Made by a program: the position numbers and the translations under genes. Of a DNA stretch of 17,800 bases, positions 1 through 9,252 are shown piece by piece (the first letter of the stretch is position 1; each line of letters begins with the position of its first letter). The notes under the pieces were generated by a model. The model ran no database searches and had not been told where the DNA came from. It saw nothing but the letters and a program-made list of their open reading frames with translations. The DNA is from Fragilaria radians (Eukaryota > Bacillariophyta > Fragilariophyceae > Fragilariales > Fragilariaceae): positions 1-17,800 of the forward strand of contig CAAAJI010000916.1 in assembly GCA_900642245.1 (NCBI GenBank), in the 5' to 3' direction.

Positions 1-484
1 TTGGTTGTGTAGAATTAGCAACACTCCCAGCCAATGAAGATGGTGTATTCATGATGGAACTTGTCAATCCCATATAGGACGATGGTAAGATCCCTTGTAA
101 TTCATTCATATGCATGTTCTGCCGTTGTTGAAATTGAGAAAGAGAGTTAGTATTGCTGTTCAATAGCAAATTTGATGATGCCAAGAATGCATTTGTATTA
201 TTGGACGGCGAATACTCGGACGATTGAGATGACAATTCCATATTATTCTGTTGACTCATCATAGTTTCGGCCAAGTTTGAATTGAGAAGATAATACTGTT
301 GCATGAGAAGTTGGTTTTCCAAACTTTCATCCGATGGCTCGTCATTGTCACCACCATCGGTATTCATACTTTCATCCTGAAATGTTGATACAGTATTTCG
401 TTTCCCCAACTGCCATGTAGAAATCTTCGTTTCATTTGCCTGAGTATCATTACATACATCTAATATGGTTAAGTTTGTTTTCAT
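1..484 (-). CDS. N-terminal part of an Asn/Ser/Gln/Met-rich protein, runs off the left edge
   Basis: Reading the minus strand from an ATG at 484-482, the frame stays open for 161 codons to the window edge, which is long for such AT-rich DNA. The ATG is the first Met after an in-frame TGA at 529-527, so I take it as the start. The visible part is low in predicted structure: an acidic stretch (TDGGDNDEPSDES) about 45 residues in, then tracts rich in Asn, Ser, Gln and Met such as LLLNSNTNSLSQFQQRQNMH and MMSQQNNMELSSQSSEY. No domain is visible and the product is unknown. Such Gln/Asn/Ser-rich leaders often precede the DNA-binding domain of diatom transcription factors (heat-shock factor, Myb), but that is only a guess. 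A TATA-like stretch (TATATTTATA, 520-511) lies about 27 bases before the ATG. No frame breaks are seen, in contrast with the retroelement pieces beside it. Confidence 0.6.
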   Translation of the reverse strand, partial: MKTNLTILDVCNDTQANETKISTWQLGKRNTVSTFQDESMNTDGGDNDEPSDESLENQLLMQQYYLLNSNLAETMMSQQNNMELSSQSSEYSPSNNTNAFLASSNLLLNSNTNSLSQFQQRQNMHMNELQGILPSSYMGLTSSIMNTPSSLAGSVANSTQP

Positions 485-2074
485 CTTTAGACGCACGGGA
501 ATGATTTCGTTATAAATATACTGAATTCAATCATTTGAGATAAGGGCGTTAATCTATCAATCTATCTTACTTATTATATGTCCTTCAATAAACTTCGTAG
601 CAAAAGAAAATAATACCAAGTAGAATCATGCAGGCCTTGTAAGTATTGATACCTCGCAAGCCTTTAATTATGACAGAAAATCAAATATGAAAGAACCTTT
701 TCAGAATCATACTAATAATCAAATTGCCAAATAGGAAAAACCAAGACACTTTAAATTATAATTGTCGTCCATACCATGGATCATTTTTAGAATCCAGATA
801 AATTGCACATTAATTCAATGGTCTTACAAATAATCGTACTGCCCTACTAGACAAAGAAAAACGTGCACCCAACCACCAACCTTTTGTTTGATAAAAACGA
901 TTCTACATACATAGGTACAAGTATCAACGATTTGGATATGAGAAAATGATATCCAAATGACCTAACTTCAAATCAAGGAACTAAAAAACCGACTCACTCC
1001 ATTGGAAAACAATAGACCAAGCTAATCTATTTTGGAAATACAATGTCGAATGCAGATATTTCGAGTGATATGACTAGTGAATTTTTATGTAATGTGTGAC
1101 GCCATGAGAACTGGGATTTTTTAAGATCAAGAGAGGAATGATAAACCTACTACAAAATGTGAATGACAACTCACCACCAATTTGATCCAACTAGAATGTG
1201 GATACTAATTCATTTTAATCTACATGTGCTACCTAAGATTGGAACAAAGGTAATCTTTAATACTTTGAAGAAAAAATCTGGTAGACGACCTAGATACCAG
1301 GTTATTGTATGCATCTAAGATTATCAGAAGAATATAGGACAACAAGCTCACTGGGATTAAACAAGGAATTGTCACTACCTATTCGTGAGTATTGGCAAAA
1401 ACACAATGTGGTGAGTAAAAGTCACAGCATGCTCAGTGAATTTCCGAACGCACAAAAACTAACCCCTAGGAAGGCAAATGACCGCCGCTAGCAAAAGAGT
1501 GATACTGTAATTTCCAGCTTCACTATGGCTCTGACGAAAGGAAGCAGTATTATGGATGGGCAACAATACAAAGACCAAGGATTGGCCAAAAGGAGCTGCT
1601 TACTAAATAGTGAAAATGTGGAAGGGAAAAAACCAAACGATATTGTCTCAAAGTTGGAATTGAGAAAGAGGCTTAATCTAGTAAGTATAATAGTGAGTGC
1701 CACATAACACAATTGATAGCTTCAAAAAGAATCGGTACGTCCACATAAAGATATCAGTTCAGTTTGCAATACCTATTACTTAGAACTTGAATACACACAT
1801 AATCTTTACTGTAAAATAAAAGCAGAATGATCAAACCCCACACATCAGTTGGTTCGACAATGGAAATGCTCCGGATAAAGCATTATCAATATTCATTGTG
1901 ATGAGGGGGGGGGGGGGGTGAAGAATAGACTGAAGCGTGCCAAATTAAAGATTGATTTCAAATTTGATTATATCGATAACACCCCGCAACATATTTGCAA
2001 ATGCCTAGTATGAGGAGAATTGTTTTAGGGGGCAACAATGCTAGATGGTTTGAGATTAAAGTAGAGGATTTATA
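485..2074. other. AT-rich intergenic stretch, no recognised gene
   Basis: About 1.6 kb between the edge gene and the first copia relic. The open frames here are short (60 to 75 codons), overlap on both strands and show no motif I recognise. The only striking element is the G homopolymer at 1905-1918. The part from about 1480 to 1720 could hold decayed transposon sequence but I cannot assign it. Confidence 0.6.
1905..1918 (+). repeat. G14 homopolymer tract
   Basis: Fourteen consecutive G residues interrupt DNA that is otherwise strongly AT-rich. It is a mononucleotide repeat in non-coding sequence; its exact length may be unreliable in a sequenced read or may vary between alleles. Confidence 0.95.
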
Positions 2075-2300
2075 ATGTATGTACACTGCGGCAGCAAAAT
2101 ATGTGGTGACCCTGGTGCAATCACATTGATGGATGGGCCTACCAGCCAAGTTGACAATCAAGGACATAAGTGTATGTTTGTTGGATATTTCAGTTTGTAT
2201 GCTAGCAATATATACTCTATGTGGGATCCAAGTTCTAAAAGGGTCCAACTAACTCAAGATCCTTTTAGAGCGACAAAATCTGCTTTAAAGAACCCAAGAA
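2075..2300 (+). pseudogene. Ty1/copia integrase C-terminal relic
   Basis: The frame starting at 2075 reads GAITLMDGPTSQVDNQGHKC, then CMFVGYFSLYASNIYSMWDP and KRVQLTQD. This is the block at the end of copia integrase (consensus roughly DRG..CMFVGY...Y.MWDP.T.RVH.TRDV) that precedes the reverse transcriptase. No integrase core lies directly upstream and no reverse transcriptase motif follows; after about 2300 the similarity fades and the frame stops at 2366. It is therefore an isolated fragment of a dead element, same strand as the protease-integrase relic at 3785-4910 but a different piece of the polyprotein. The assignment to copia is firm from the motif; the exact edges are estimates. Confidence 0.72.
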
Positions 2301-2933
2301 AGTTAAGCTTCAACCACCATAGGGTTACTGACATCTATGTAGGAAAATTAGAAAACTACAAACGGTAACAATGATAACATAAGCAATGTTGTCAGCCAAA
2401 GAAGACGTTTTGGGTTGTATGAGGGCTATACAAGAATGACGACTATAAACAAGGTCATAATAATGACAATCAAGTCCATGATAGCAAATCACTTCCATGA
2501 AAGTAAGATAGCGATGGTGTAAAATTCAATATGGGAAGAAATACCATTCTACTACTAGAGTAAGAAATAAAACTTTCCTCGTGCTCATGAAATCCCAATT
2601 TAACATGATCCTTAGGCTGCATTTCCCACATTGCATAAAGGAGAAGCTTTTTGCTCTATAGTGAGATATAGAAATAAAAAAATGATAAATTATCATCTAT
2701 TTTAGATTAGTTTTATTCTTTAGTCTTCTCTCTGTGAGAACTTCTTGACCTTCTTCCCAACTGTTTATACAAGTCACTTCAATCAGTTTATAAGGACAAT
2801 TTGGTGGTCAATAAGGATAAGTAAGTTTAGCCTATAGACTCTTTTGTGATTATTGGAGTGTATCCCTCATATTCTTAACCCAAATCTGGTTAAAGGTTTA
2901 ATTTAATGCATCTGCAACAATTGGCGATTCTAA
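2301..2933. other. Unassigned stretch, possibly LTR-like in its second half
   Basis: No gene seen. The part from about 2640 to 2930 is very AT-rich and ends in TCTGCAACA just before a sequence reading ATTGGCGATTCTAAATGTG, which could be a long terminal repeat end followed by a primer-binding-like site, but no partner repeat was found to prove it. A stretch near 2745-2780 resembles the leader-like sequences at 5668-5713 and 8559-8652 only weakly. Confidence 0.3.
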
Positions 2934-3016
2934 ATGTGAGAACTGTGATGAGAACCTATATTTTTAGCGATAGTTTAAAAGGATTATTTTAGTAATTACA
3001 ATTTAAGTGTGAAGAG
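2934..3016 (+). repeat. LTR-like repeat, copy A
   Basis: This 83-base stretch begins ATGTGAGAAC and ends AATTTAAGTGTGAAGAG. A second copy in the same orientation lies at 15151-15234 and matches along its length apart from a diverged middle. The last third also occurs inverted at 3246-3285. Because copy B sits about 100 bases past the end of a copia RNase H frame, where a 3' long terminal repeat is expected, I infer that this is part of a decayed LTR. The remaining bases up to about 3245 show no gene. Confidence 0.5.
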
Positions 3017-3245
3017 GTATTGCAACATGTGATTTAAGAGCCAACTCCATAATTATATCTTATAAATATAATTATCATTCTTATAGCCATCCTATATTGG
3101 ATACGGTGATGGAATGTTTAATGATACTTTCCATTTGTAAACAATCTTTAAAATCTTCGCTAAGTTTAACTAGTAAATCATTTATCATATTTAAACTTGT
3201 GATAGGTATGTAATAGGATAGTTTACTTGTACCTACCTGTTAGAG

Positions 3246-3285
3246 AGCCTCTTCACCCTTAAATTTTAATCTTTAAAATTAATTA
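3246..3285 (-). repeat. Inverted copy of the LTR-like repeat end
   Basis: Read on the minus strand, this segment gives ATTAATTTTAAAGATT followed by AAATTTAAGGGTGAAGAGG, which pairs with the right end of copy A (2984-3017) with a few mismatches. Some similarity continues beyond the GAAGAGG. The two therefore form an inverted repeat around roughly 230 bases. It directly abuts the gypsy integrase relic, which is also on the minus strand. Confidence 0.45.
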
Positions 3286-3299
3286 GGTCTATTGTTACC

Positions 3300-3475
3300 T
3301 AGAATGTCTCCTCTTTGCTGTTCTTGCATACCATCCACTGGCTTGGCCAAGCATACTGAGAGCAAATTGTGTGTCTTGAGCAGTGCCTTTATTTTGAAGG
3401 ACCCACCAAATTTACACAAAATATATCCCAGGGCTCAGATTCTGCTTTTTGGGAGGCAAGAGACCATATTTCCTA
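3300..3475 (-). pseudogene. Ty3/gypsy-type integrase relic
   Basis: On the minus strand, 3471-3445 reads KYGLLPPKK, then about 3433-3398 reads PWDIFCVNLVGPSK, and after a frame change the sequence continues NKGTAQDTQFALSMLGQASGWYA to about 3327. These correspond in order to the family pattern K.GhLPPK...PW..vCVDLIGPY..kGkDGT..DF..LTMIDPATGWFE, the segment from after the integrase zinc-binding region into the catalytic core. The first catalytic Asp (CVDL) is Asn here (CVNL). At least one frameshift separates the blocks, so this is a dead scrap with no reverse transcriptase or protease attached. It is a different superfamily from the copia pieces around it. Confidence 0.7.
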
Positions 3476-3784
3476 GGCATAAACATGAATTTTGATATTT
3501 AGTCTGTATGCTGTTACTGCATGGAGTAAAGGATTGTCAGTGTGCCAATGTATTGTGTACTAGTTTTTGACAATACCTGGAGGTAATACATCCAAGCAAC
3601 TACAAACAGACCAGGTTTGTTTTTATCCGAGTATTTCTCGAAAAACGAGAGAGCAATTAAATTGTAGGAAATGAACTAATGTTCATAGTACCAACATATA
3701 CGTCATATTCTTTTTCACAAACGCCGCCTACAGTGCTTACAAAGTGCTCTATCCGTGGTTACCTTGAAGAGCATTGTACACACT
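3476..3784. other. Unassigned stretch between gypsy and copia relics
   Basis: No gene recognised. It contains a small perfect stem, TCTCG-AAAAA-CGAGA, near 3636-3650. On the minus strand it may hold the eroded zinc-binding part of the gypsy integrase, but I could not read a convincing His/Cys motif. Confidence 0.4.
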
Positions 3785-4910
3785 GAGCATATGACTCAAT
3801 TTGACACAGATTCCGTTCCTGTGGGAATAGATAACAGGGCATCTCCCTCAAGATGGCTAACTTTATTGGAGAGTTCCTTCCCTGTACTCAAACAAATACA
3901 GGTTTTGGGGGTACTTGAGTGCTAACATACACATTGGCACCCTCTGGTGGAACTGTGATGACAATCAAGGTGGCACTCACCAATTTCTGATACCTAATTC
4001 ATACTATGTATCAGGGAAAGTCCGGCTTTTGAGCCCTCAACATGGGGTGTAATCTAAATCCTGAGAAGAGGAAATGTATGGTGAGTTAACTAAGGCTAAA
4101 GGGTGCACACTATATTGAAAAGAAGGTTACAAAACTCTACACATAGCTTATGGGAAGAAAGGTAATGTTGCATCAATGTACCTTTCCCTGGATTTCATAA
4201 CTTTGCCGTATTTTGTACAGGGGCTGGATAACTTGACTATGACAGTGACCCGATGGCACACCCAACATGTGTCATGAATGGTGATGAATTTGAATGTGGA
4301 ATGACAGACATTGATGTCAGATTCACCCACTCCCCTTAGTAGCGTATGGCAGTCAACAATTAAGGGTAGAATAGACAACCATCAGAAAAATATGGTGTCA
4401 GCTGACTTCAACCACAATAATGGACCAAGCACTCCAAACTTACAGGGAGGGTTTACGACAAATGTGGATGTTATCCTCAACAAAGAAGACATGCAACCAA
4501 CAGCTGAAATGGCAAAATTGCTATTGTTTCACCATTGCTATGGTCACGTACCTTTTCCCAGACTACAAGAAATGGCTTGTCAAGTCCAGCTACCTAAACA
4601 GATAGCCACTTATATAATACCCTCCTGAACCAACAATCAACCAATCAAACCTGGTCAAGTAGTGGCGGTTGATCAACTAATACCACCCACACCAGGGTTG
4701 ATAGCCCAGACAAGTGGTTTTCTAGCAACTAAAGGGTACAAATATGCAACTGTGTATTTTGACTTATATAGTCGTTACGGTATGTCTACCTACAGAAGAC
4801 AGCATCTGCCACTGATGCTGTGGAAGGTAAGAAGGCCTTTGAAGAATGACCGGCTTAAGCTAGGGTTATGCATTCAGGAATCAAAGTTGTCTATCAATAC
4901 TTCTGAACCG
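3785..4910 (+). pseudogene. Ty1/copia pol relic: protease, GAG-pre-integrase, integrase core
   Basis: The blocks appear in the normal copia order. At 3800-3841 the frame reads FDTDSVPVGIDNRA, the start of the aspartic protease in this element group; a GFGG block follows, and at 3990-4049 it reads IPNSYYVSGKVRLLSPQHGV, the protease end. From 4311 the GAG-pre-integrase region appears (LLLFHHCYGHVPFPRLQEMA). After a TGA at 4626 the same frame continues with PGQVVAVDQLIPPTPGLIAQ and YATVYFDLYSRY, the beginning of the integrase catalytic core. At about 4781 the frame changes and continues YVYLQKTASATDAVEGKKAF before a TGA at 4847. HSGIKVV at about 4869-4889 is the last recognisable piece; the second catalytic Asp region is missing. 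With several stops and shifts this cannot encode a working polyprotein. The plus-strand orientation agrees with the gag relics downstream, but the order (gag after pol) shows they are not one element. Confidence 0.85.
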
Positions 4911-5186
4911 TTTTCCAGGAAGGCAAAATTGGGAAAAGAATCTTTACAATTTTGTATTTTCTTATTGTAGAGAATGGGTAATTTCAATGATGAGAGCAGC
5001 CTCCTTTCAAAGGCGTGAAGAGCTCAAGACTAGAGACTCTGAACCCAATAATGATACATTGCCTTGTATAAAGTTGAACTAGAAATTTGACTCTGAATCG
5101 GCACCTTCCTTTGTGAGAGTAAGGTCCTTTGATTGGAGTTCATCAGCGTTTATTTGAACAACGAGCTATATATGATAGGGCTAGGG

Positions 5187-5417
5187 AATAGAGTGATTCC
5201 CTTCTGCGGAAATGTTGATGAATGGCCTATTTGGAGTGAGAAGTTCCTTGCAAAGGCTAAGAGATATGACATTAAAGATATGCTATTGAGAAAATTGTTG
5301 ATTCTCAAGAATGATGAAAGTTTTGTTGAGATTTCAGATGAAGGAAAGAGGTTGAACTCCTTGACGTTGCTTACCGAGCTCATTTTGAGTCTTAATGTGC
5401 ACTATGCCACTGATTAG
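5187..5417 (+). pseudogene. Copia Gag (UBN2-type) N-terminal relic, copy 1
   Basis: The frame reads NRVIPFCGNVDEWPIWSEKF, then LAKAKRYDIKDMLLRKL and ends ELILSLNVHYATD with a stop at 5415. This is the first part of the capsid-like UBN2 Gag domain and aligns residue by residue with the longer copy at 5934 (IPFCGKVDEWPIWSEKFLSK). Over 5193-5268 versus 5958-6033 I count 66 identical bases out of 76. The longer copy goes on for more than 100 further residues before its stop, so this one is truncated by a premature stop and loss of similarity. No good ATG precedes it; the open frame upstream begins only with non-ATG codons. Confidence 0.8.
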
Positions 5418-5933
5418 GCGTGTAGAAAAGTATTCCAATGTGGTATAGGTGTTAGAAGTGTAATTCAATTAATTATAAAACCTTTTAGTTGTAGAACTTA
5501 AATGATTCAATCCCTTCTAGGATTGAATCTTGATCACTAAAATTTCCAGAAAATCTTGAGTGCACTTTGGCACTTTAAAGTAAGATCTATTTTTGGTAGG
5601 CCGTTTTAACCGCAATGTTAGTTTAACTAATTAAACTATGGGTTTAGTTAGTGCTTTGAATAGTTAGTGTTGGACCTTATTGTCTGCTCCAACTGTTTAA
5701 GTAAACATATTTCCATTTCTTTAAGTAATAATCACATCTTTTAGTGCAACTTACGTTTGTTTTTAATCCTCTTCATCTCTCATTGTTTGAATAGAAGACT
5801 TGCTAACACGTTTAAACCTGAGTACCAGTTTGTCTTATCTATTTATTGCTAGTTTCTCAAGAAATCTTTAGTTACATTGGAAATATCCTTTTTGATCATT
5901 CTTGTTATTCGGCATTCATACTTGTGAATCAAG
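5418..5933. other. Non-coding leader-like stretch before the gag copy at 5934
   Basis: No gene. It holds the 26-base hairpin at 5504-5529 and a segment at 5668-5713 (TGTTGGACCTTATTGTCTG, then AACTGTTTAAGTAAACATA) that resembles 8559-8652. Its position right before a gag start suggests eroded LTR and leader sequence, but no LTR pair or primer-binding site could be demonstrated. Confidence 0.4.
5504..5529. repeat. Perfect 10-bp inverted repeat (hairpin)
   Basis: GATTCAATCC (5504-5513) and GGATTGAATC (5520-5529) are exact reverse complements around a six-base loop. It lies in the presumed leader or LTR region between the two gag relics. No function can be assigned. Confidence 0.75.
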
Positions 5934-6791
5934 ATGACTGATTTGAACACTATTATAGTGATTCCTTTCTGCGGAAAGGTTGATGAGTGGCCGATATGGA
6001 GCGAGAAGTTTCTGTCAAAGGCCAAGAGATATGGTTTCAAGGATGTTTTGCTAGGAAAGTTATCTATTCCCAAGGCTGATGAAGAGTTTGATGAAGTTTC
6101 GGATTTAGGAAAGAAGGTGTCTAAATCTATTGGATTGAATGGGATTGCATACACAGAACTCATTCTTTCCATAGATGTGAAGACTAGCAGTGGCAAAATT
6201 GCTTTTAATATTTTTAAGGAGTGCAAGAGCAAGGATTATCCTGACGGTCATGCAGCTAGTGCTTGGGACAAACTCAAGAACAAGTATAAACCTGTTTCTG
6301 CCCCTTCTTTGGTTAAGTTGGATAGGCAATTCAGAGAATCCTCTTTGAAGAAAGGACGAGACCCTGAAGTTACAGATCTTGAGGATATTCAAGTTAGACT
6401 TGATTATATGGACTCAAGCATCTCAGAGAATCAGTTCATGATTCATATCTTGAATAATCTCACGGCTGATTATGATCTTCAACTTGCTCTATTAGAAACA
6501 AGATTTGGTGATAAGGAAAATCCGTTGACTGTCGAAGAGATTAGAGCATAGCTGAGTCTGCGTTTTGAAAGATTGAGTAATAATCTCTCAAATAATGAGA
6601 ATAGCAAAGAAGCAGAGGAAATGGCTTTGTTTGGTGGTCAGTTCAAAGGCAAATGCAGAAATTGTGGAAAGATTGGACATAAATCCTTCCAGTGTAAAGG
6701 CTGTGCAAATTACAATGGTGGAAACAAAGGCGGAGCCACAACTTGAGGAATTTATTGCACATATTGTTGCAAGTCGGGACAAGATTGTAGT
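5934..6791 (+). pseudogene. Copia Gag relic with UBN2 domain and two zinc knuckles
   Basis: From the ATG at 5934 the frame is open for 205 codons (MTDLNTIIVIPFCGKVDEWP onward; later AWDKLKNKYKP and FMIHILNNLTADYDLQLALL), the UBN2-like capsid domain of copia Gag. A TAG at 6549 interrupts it, but the same frame continues (LSLRFERLSNN) to a zinc knuckle at 6654-6695, CRNCGKIGHKSFQC, a perfect C-x2-C-x4-H-x4-C. After a TGA at 6744 it continues with a second, damaged knuckle (YCTYCCKSGQDC, the His replaced by Gln and the spacing shortened) and a TAA at 6789. Gag packages element RNA and forms the particle; here three in-frame stops make it a relic. It is the best preserved Gag in the window. Downstream, no protease follows in this orientation. 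Confidence 0.9.
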
Positions 6792-7117
6792 TAAGCAAAT
6801 CAAATGAAGTCAGAAAAGATTTATTGATTCATGTCTTCGTATCTCACGTATAAATGTGGGAGGTTCTGAACCCCTTTTTAGATATCTCATCCTTTTCCTG
6901 TAATCGCAACCATTTCGGTAGAAATTGGAATACATATTTGCATATGCATTCATACCTGAATTCCTCTTGTGAATATTTCTCATTCAGAAGATCTTGTGTA
7001 TTCTTCTCCCTCATATTTTTGAATAATGACAAATGTGCAATGATATTTCCGAAAATATCCTACATGCCAGGACTTCTCACTTCATGCCGCACTTGCTCAA
7101 AATATTTTTGTTGCAAG
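6792..7117. other. Unassigned stretch after the gag relic
   Basis: About 330 bases with no recognised gene. Overlapping short open frames on both strands carry no motif I know. Confidence 0.5.
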
Positions 7118-7512
7118 TCCTGGTGATTCTACTAGAGGAGAAAATGGTGATTTGGCTTCCAACACGGACATGCTTTTGGATCCTTACTACAAGGTAATCA
7201 TTTAGGATGAGAACAATATGCATCTTGTTGACCTTGCAAGTGATGAGGAATTCAATCTTCCCTCTGTGATTTAGTTCAAGGCACCATATTTAGGAAGAAA
7301 ATCTAGAATATTTTGAAGATTTGGCGCAGCATACCAGAGAAACTAACCATCTCTGGGACTCATGTAATGAATCCTGGAATAACTGTGGACAACACAATGT
7401 TGAAGGTCCCAAATGCAGGGCTTACAAAGAGTTCTTTGGACTTTTCTACAAAAGATGTGAGAATTATCCTAAAATTGGTGCTCCTTTTAAAGCTTTCCTG
7501 TATGGTGATTTA
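7118..7512 (+). pseudogene. Decayed unidentified coding sequence, cut by a copia fragment
   Basis: I do not recognise this. One frame reads FVASPGDSTRGENGDLASNT and LVDLASDEEFNLPSVI with stops at about 7204 and 7273. A second frame, starting near 7294, reads EENLEYFEDLAQHTRETNH and then a Cys-containing block with SCNESWNNCGQHN and KCRAYKEFFGLFYKRCENYP, followed by APFKAFLYGDLMG. Residue composition looks like real protein rather than random translation. Similarity ends where the minus-strand copia reverse-transcriptase fragment begins (7513), suggesting an older gene or element interrupted by that insertion. It could also be an unfamiliar part of a retroelement polyprotein. Confidence 0.3.
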
Positions 7513-8245
7513 ATGGGCTCCCTCTGGAACTTGTGATCTTGGAACCATTTCCCATACTTGATTCTGGGTATGGCTCTCCACCTCCTGTTGCATTGCTTTC
7601 AGGAATTGTTCCCTGTCAGGTTCCTTCATTGCTTCATGGTAATACATGGTATCAGGGTATGTAGACGCTCCATATGCAATTATTGGTCCTTCTTGATCCT
7701 GTGGATCAAACCCCTCCTTGATGGCTTCATAGGCCACATAAAAGGGTAGCGCCTTTCCAAGTTCAGCTTCCATGGTTACCCAGATTCCCTCCCTATCAAA
7801 CTTGGACTGTTTGGGAGCTCGTTTTAAACGTCTAAGTTGGGTACCTTAAATGCTTCTTTTTCTAAATTTTCAACCGATCTGTCATCACTTGGTGATGGAT
7901 CTGTGTTTGATTTGTGAAATAGATCCTCCTCTGGGTTGAATGTTCCAATTTTGGAGCTTCAGTCGGCGGGCGGGCAACTGTGATTGTTGGATTAGAGATC
8001 TTCTTGAGCCTCTCCTTGAGCCCACATTCAACTTGCCACTAAGATTCTGGGCTGATGTTACCTAGTGAGCATCTAACTGTTTCAAACTTTGGGTCAAATT
8101 TCACGTGAAATTGTGGAGAAACATGCCCTGTCTCCAAATTGAGTACAAGAGCAACTGACCTAGCATGCTGCATGGACATGCCAAGATATATTCCCATGCG
8201 TGCCCTGATATGCCATTTTGGGATCTTTTTACCTGCCTGCATGGT
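7513..8245 (-). pseudogene. Ty1/copia integrase end to reverse transcriptase start, relic on the minus strand
   Basis: From about 8242 downward the frame reads AGKKIPKWHIRARMGIYLGM, then QHARSVALVLNLETGHVSPQ and FHVKFDPKFETVR, the C-terminal part of copia integrase. After a linker in other frames (about 8039-7774, including VECGLKERLKK and later EKEAFKVPNLD) a second open block, 7773-7510, reads MEAELGKALPFYVAYEAIKE, YPDTMYYHEAMKEPDREQFL and ESHTQNQVWEMVPRSQVPEG. That is the start of the copia reverse transcriptase domain. The catalytic YVDD region, the rest of RT and RNase H are absent. The fragment is in opposite orientation to all other copia pieces here, so it came from a separate insertion. 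Frameshifts in the linker make it non-functional. Confidence 0.88.
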
Positions 8246-9252
8246 TAAAGGTTTAAACTAATTCTGACCACACAATATTGAATATCTAATATTCCTAATC
8301 TATATCCTAAACAAATAAGCCTAAGGTGGAGTGAACGTAAGGGATATTTCCAATGTAGGTCCCCTTAAATTAATCTTTTCCTAAGATAATCTTCAGTGAC
8401 CTTGATGCTTAACTCTTGTAGGCTGGAAAACGTTCGCAGATTTCATCACTTTGAAAACTCAAATATTCTAAATAACAATCCCATCCCTTTAAAATGTTGA
8501 AAGTGCTATATTTGTAATATCTTGAGTGTATTTTTTTCCCTTTCTATCTAGAGATCTTGTTGGACGTATTGTTCCTTGAATATTTCTTTGGAATTGAATG
8601 TACTTCACTGTCCAATTCTCCTAAGACTGTTTAAGTGAAAATATTGTTTAAGGTGTCTGTTGAGGAGCTCTGTCAAGTTTCAGTCTTGAGCTCATAAACA
8701 AGTTGGATCCTACATCTGCACGTTTGTTAGCAAGATGGAGCTGCTAGGGCACTCTACTTAATATTGTAAAAGTCTTGTAAACAGGAATTATAGTTCTTTA
8801 CTTTTTGGAGTATTTGCCTATGGGCGGCAAAGGTTTTGAGCCTATTGGCGGCAAACTTGTTGATTCACATTTTGCAGTTGTTCGCTGGAAATTTGAAGAG
8901 CTGTTACTTAGTTACGCTTCTCGCCCGATCACTAGTTGTCTCTGACAAGAGCTAGAGAAAGGATAAGACACAGAGATTTAGTCAACAAATCTACAAGACC
9001 TACATATAGAGCTAGAAATTATAGGTTCCTTATGACTAACTTGCAATGCTTGACAAGTGTCCACACATCGCAGATGTTATTAATGAGAAAACAGTTTGGA
9101 AACAAAGAAAGCCTTTGAGAATCAATGTGTTACAATATTACATGAAGAATTAACTAAAAAAGTTCAAGACATTGACAATCAGTCAAGGTAAAGGTAAAGA
9201 AAATTGTGGTATTGAAGACAAGGTTTTATCTACGTTGCATTTCAAGAATTAA
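8246..9252. other. Unassigned stretch with leader-like repeat
   Basis: No gene recognised. At 8559-8652 there is similarity to the leader at 5668-5713 (TGTTGGACGTATTGT and later GACTGTTTAAGTGAAAATAT). A 41-codon frame from an ATG at 8820 (MGGKGFEPIGGKLVDSHFAV) contains a short repeat of GGCGGCAAA but matches nothing I know. From about 9108 the frame KAFENQCVTILHEELTKKVQ looks coding-like and may belong with the zinc knuckle that follows. Confidence 0.4.

Noticed and set aside
1840..1900. tRNA gene suggested by GGTTCGACAATGG
   Set aside because: No acceptor stem or cloverleaf could be paired around it.
2640..2930. Complete LTR ending in TCTGCAACA with a primer-binding site after it
   Set aside because: No second copy of the repeat and no clear tRNA complement could be shown from the window.
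5187..8245. A single intact copia element from the gag relic to the RT fragment
   Set aside because: The gag pieces are on the plus strand and the integrase-RT block on the minus strand; they cannot be one element.
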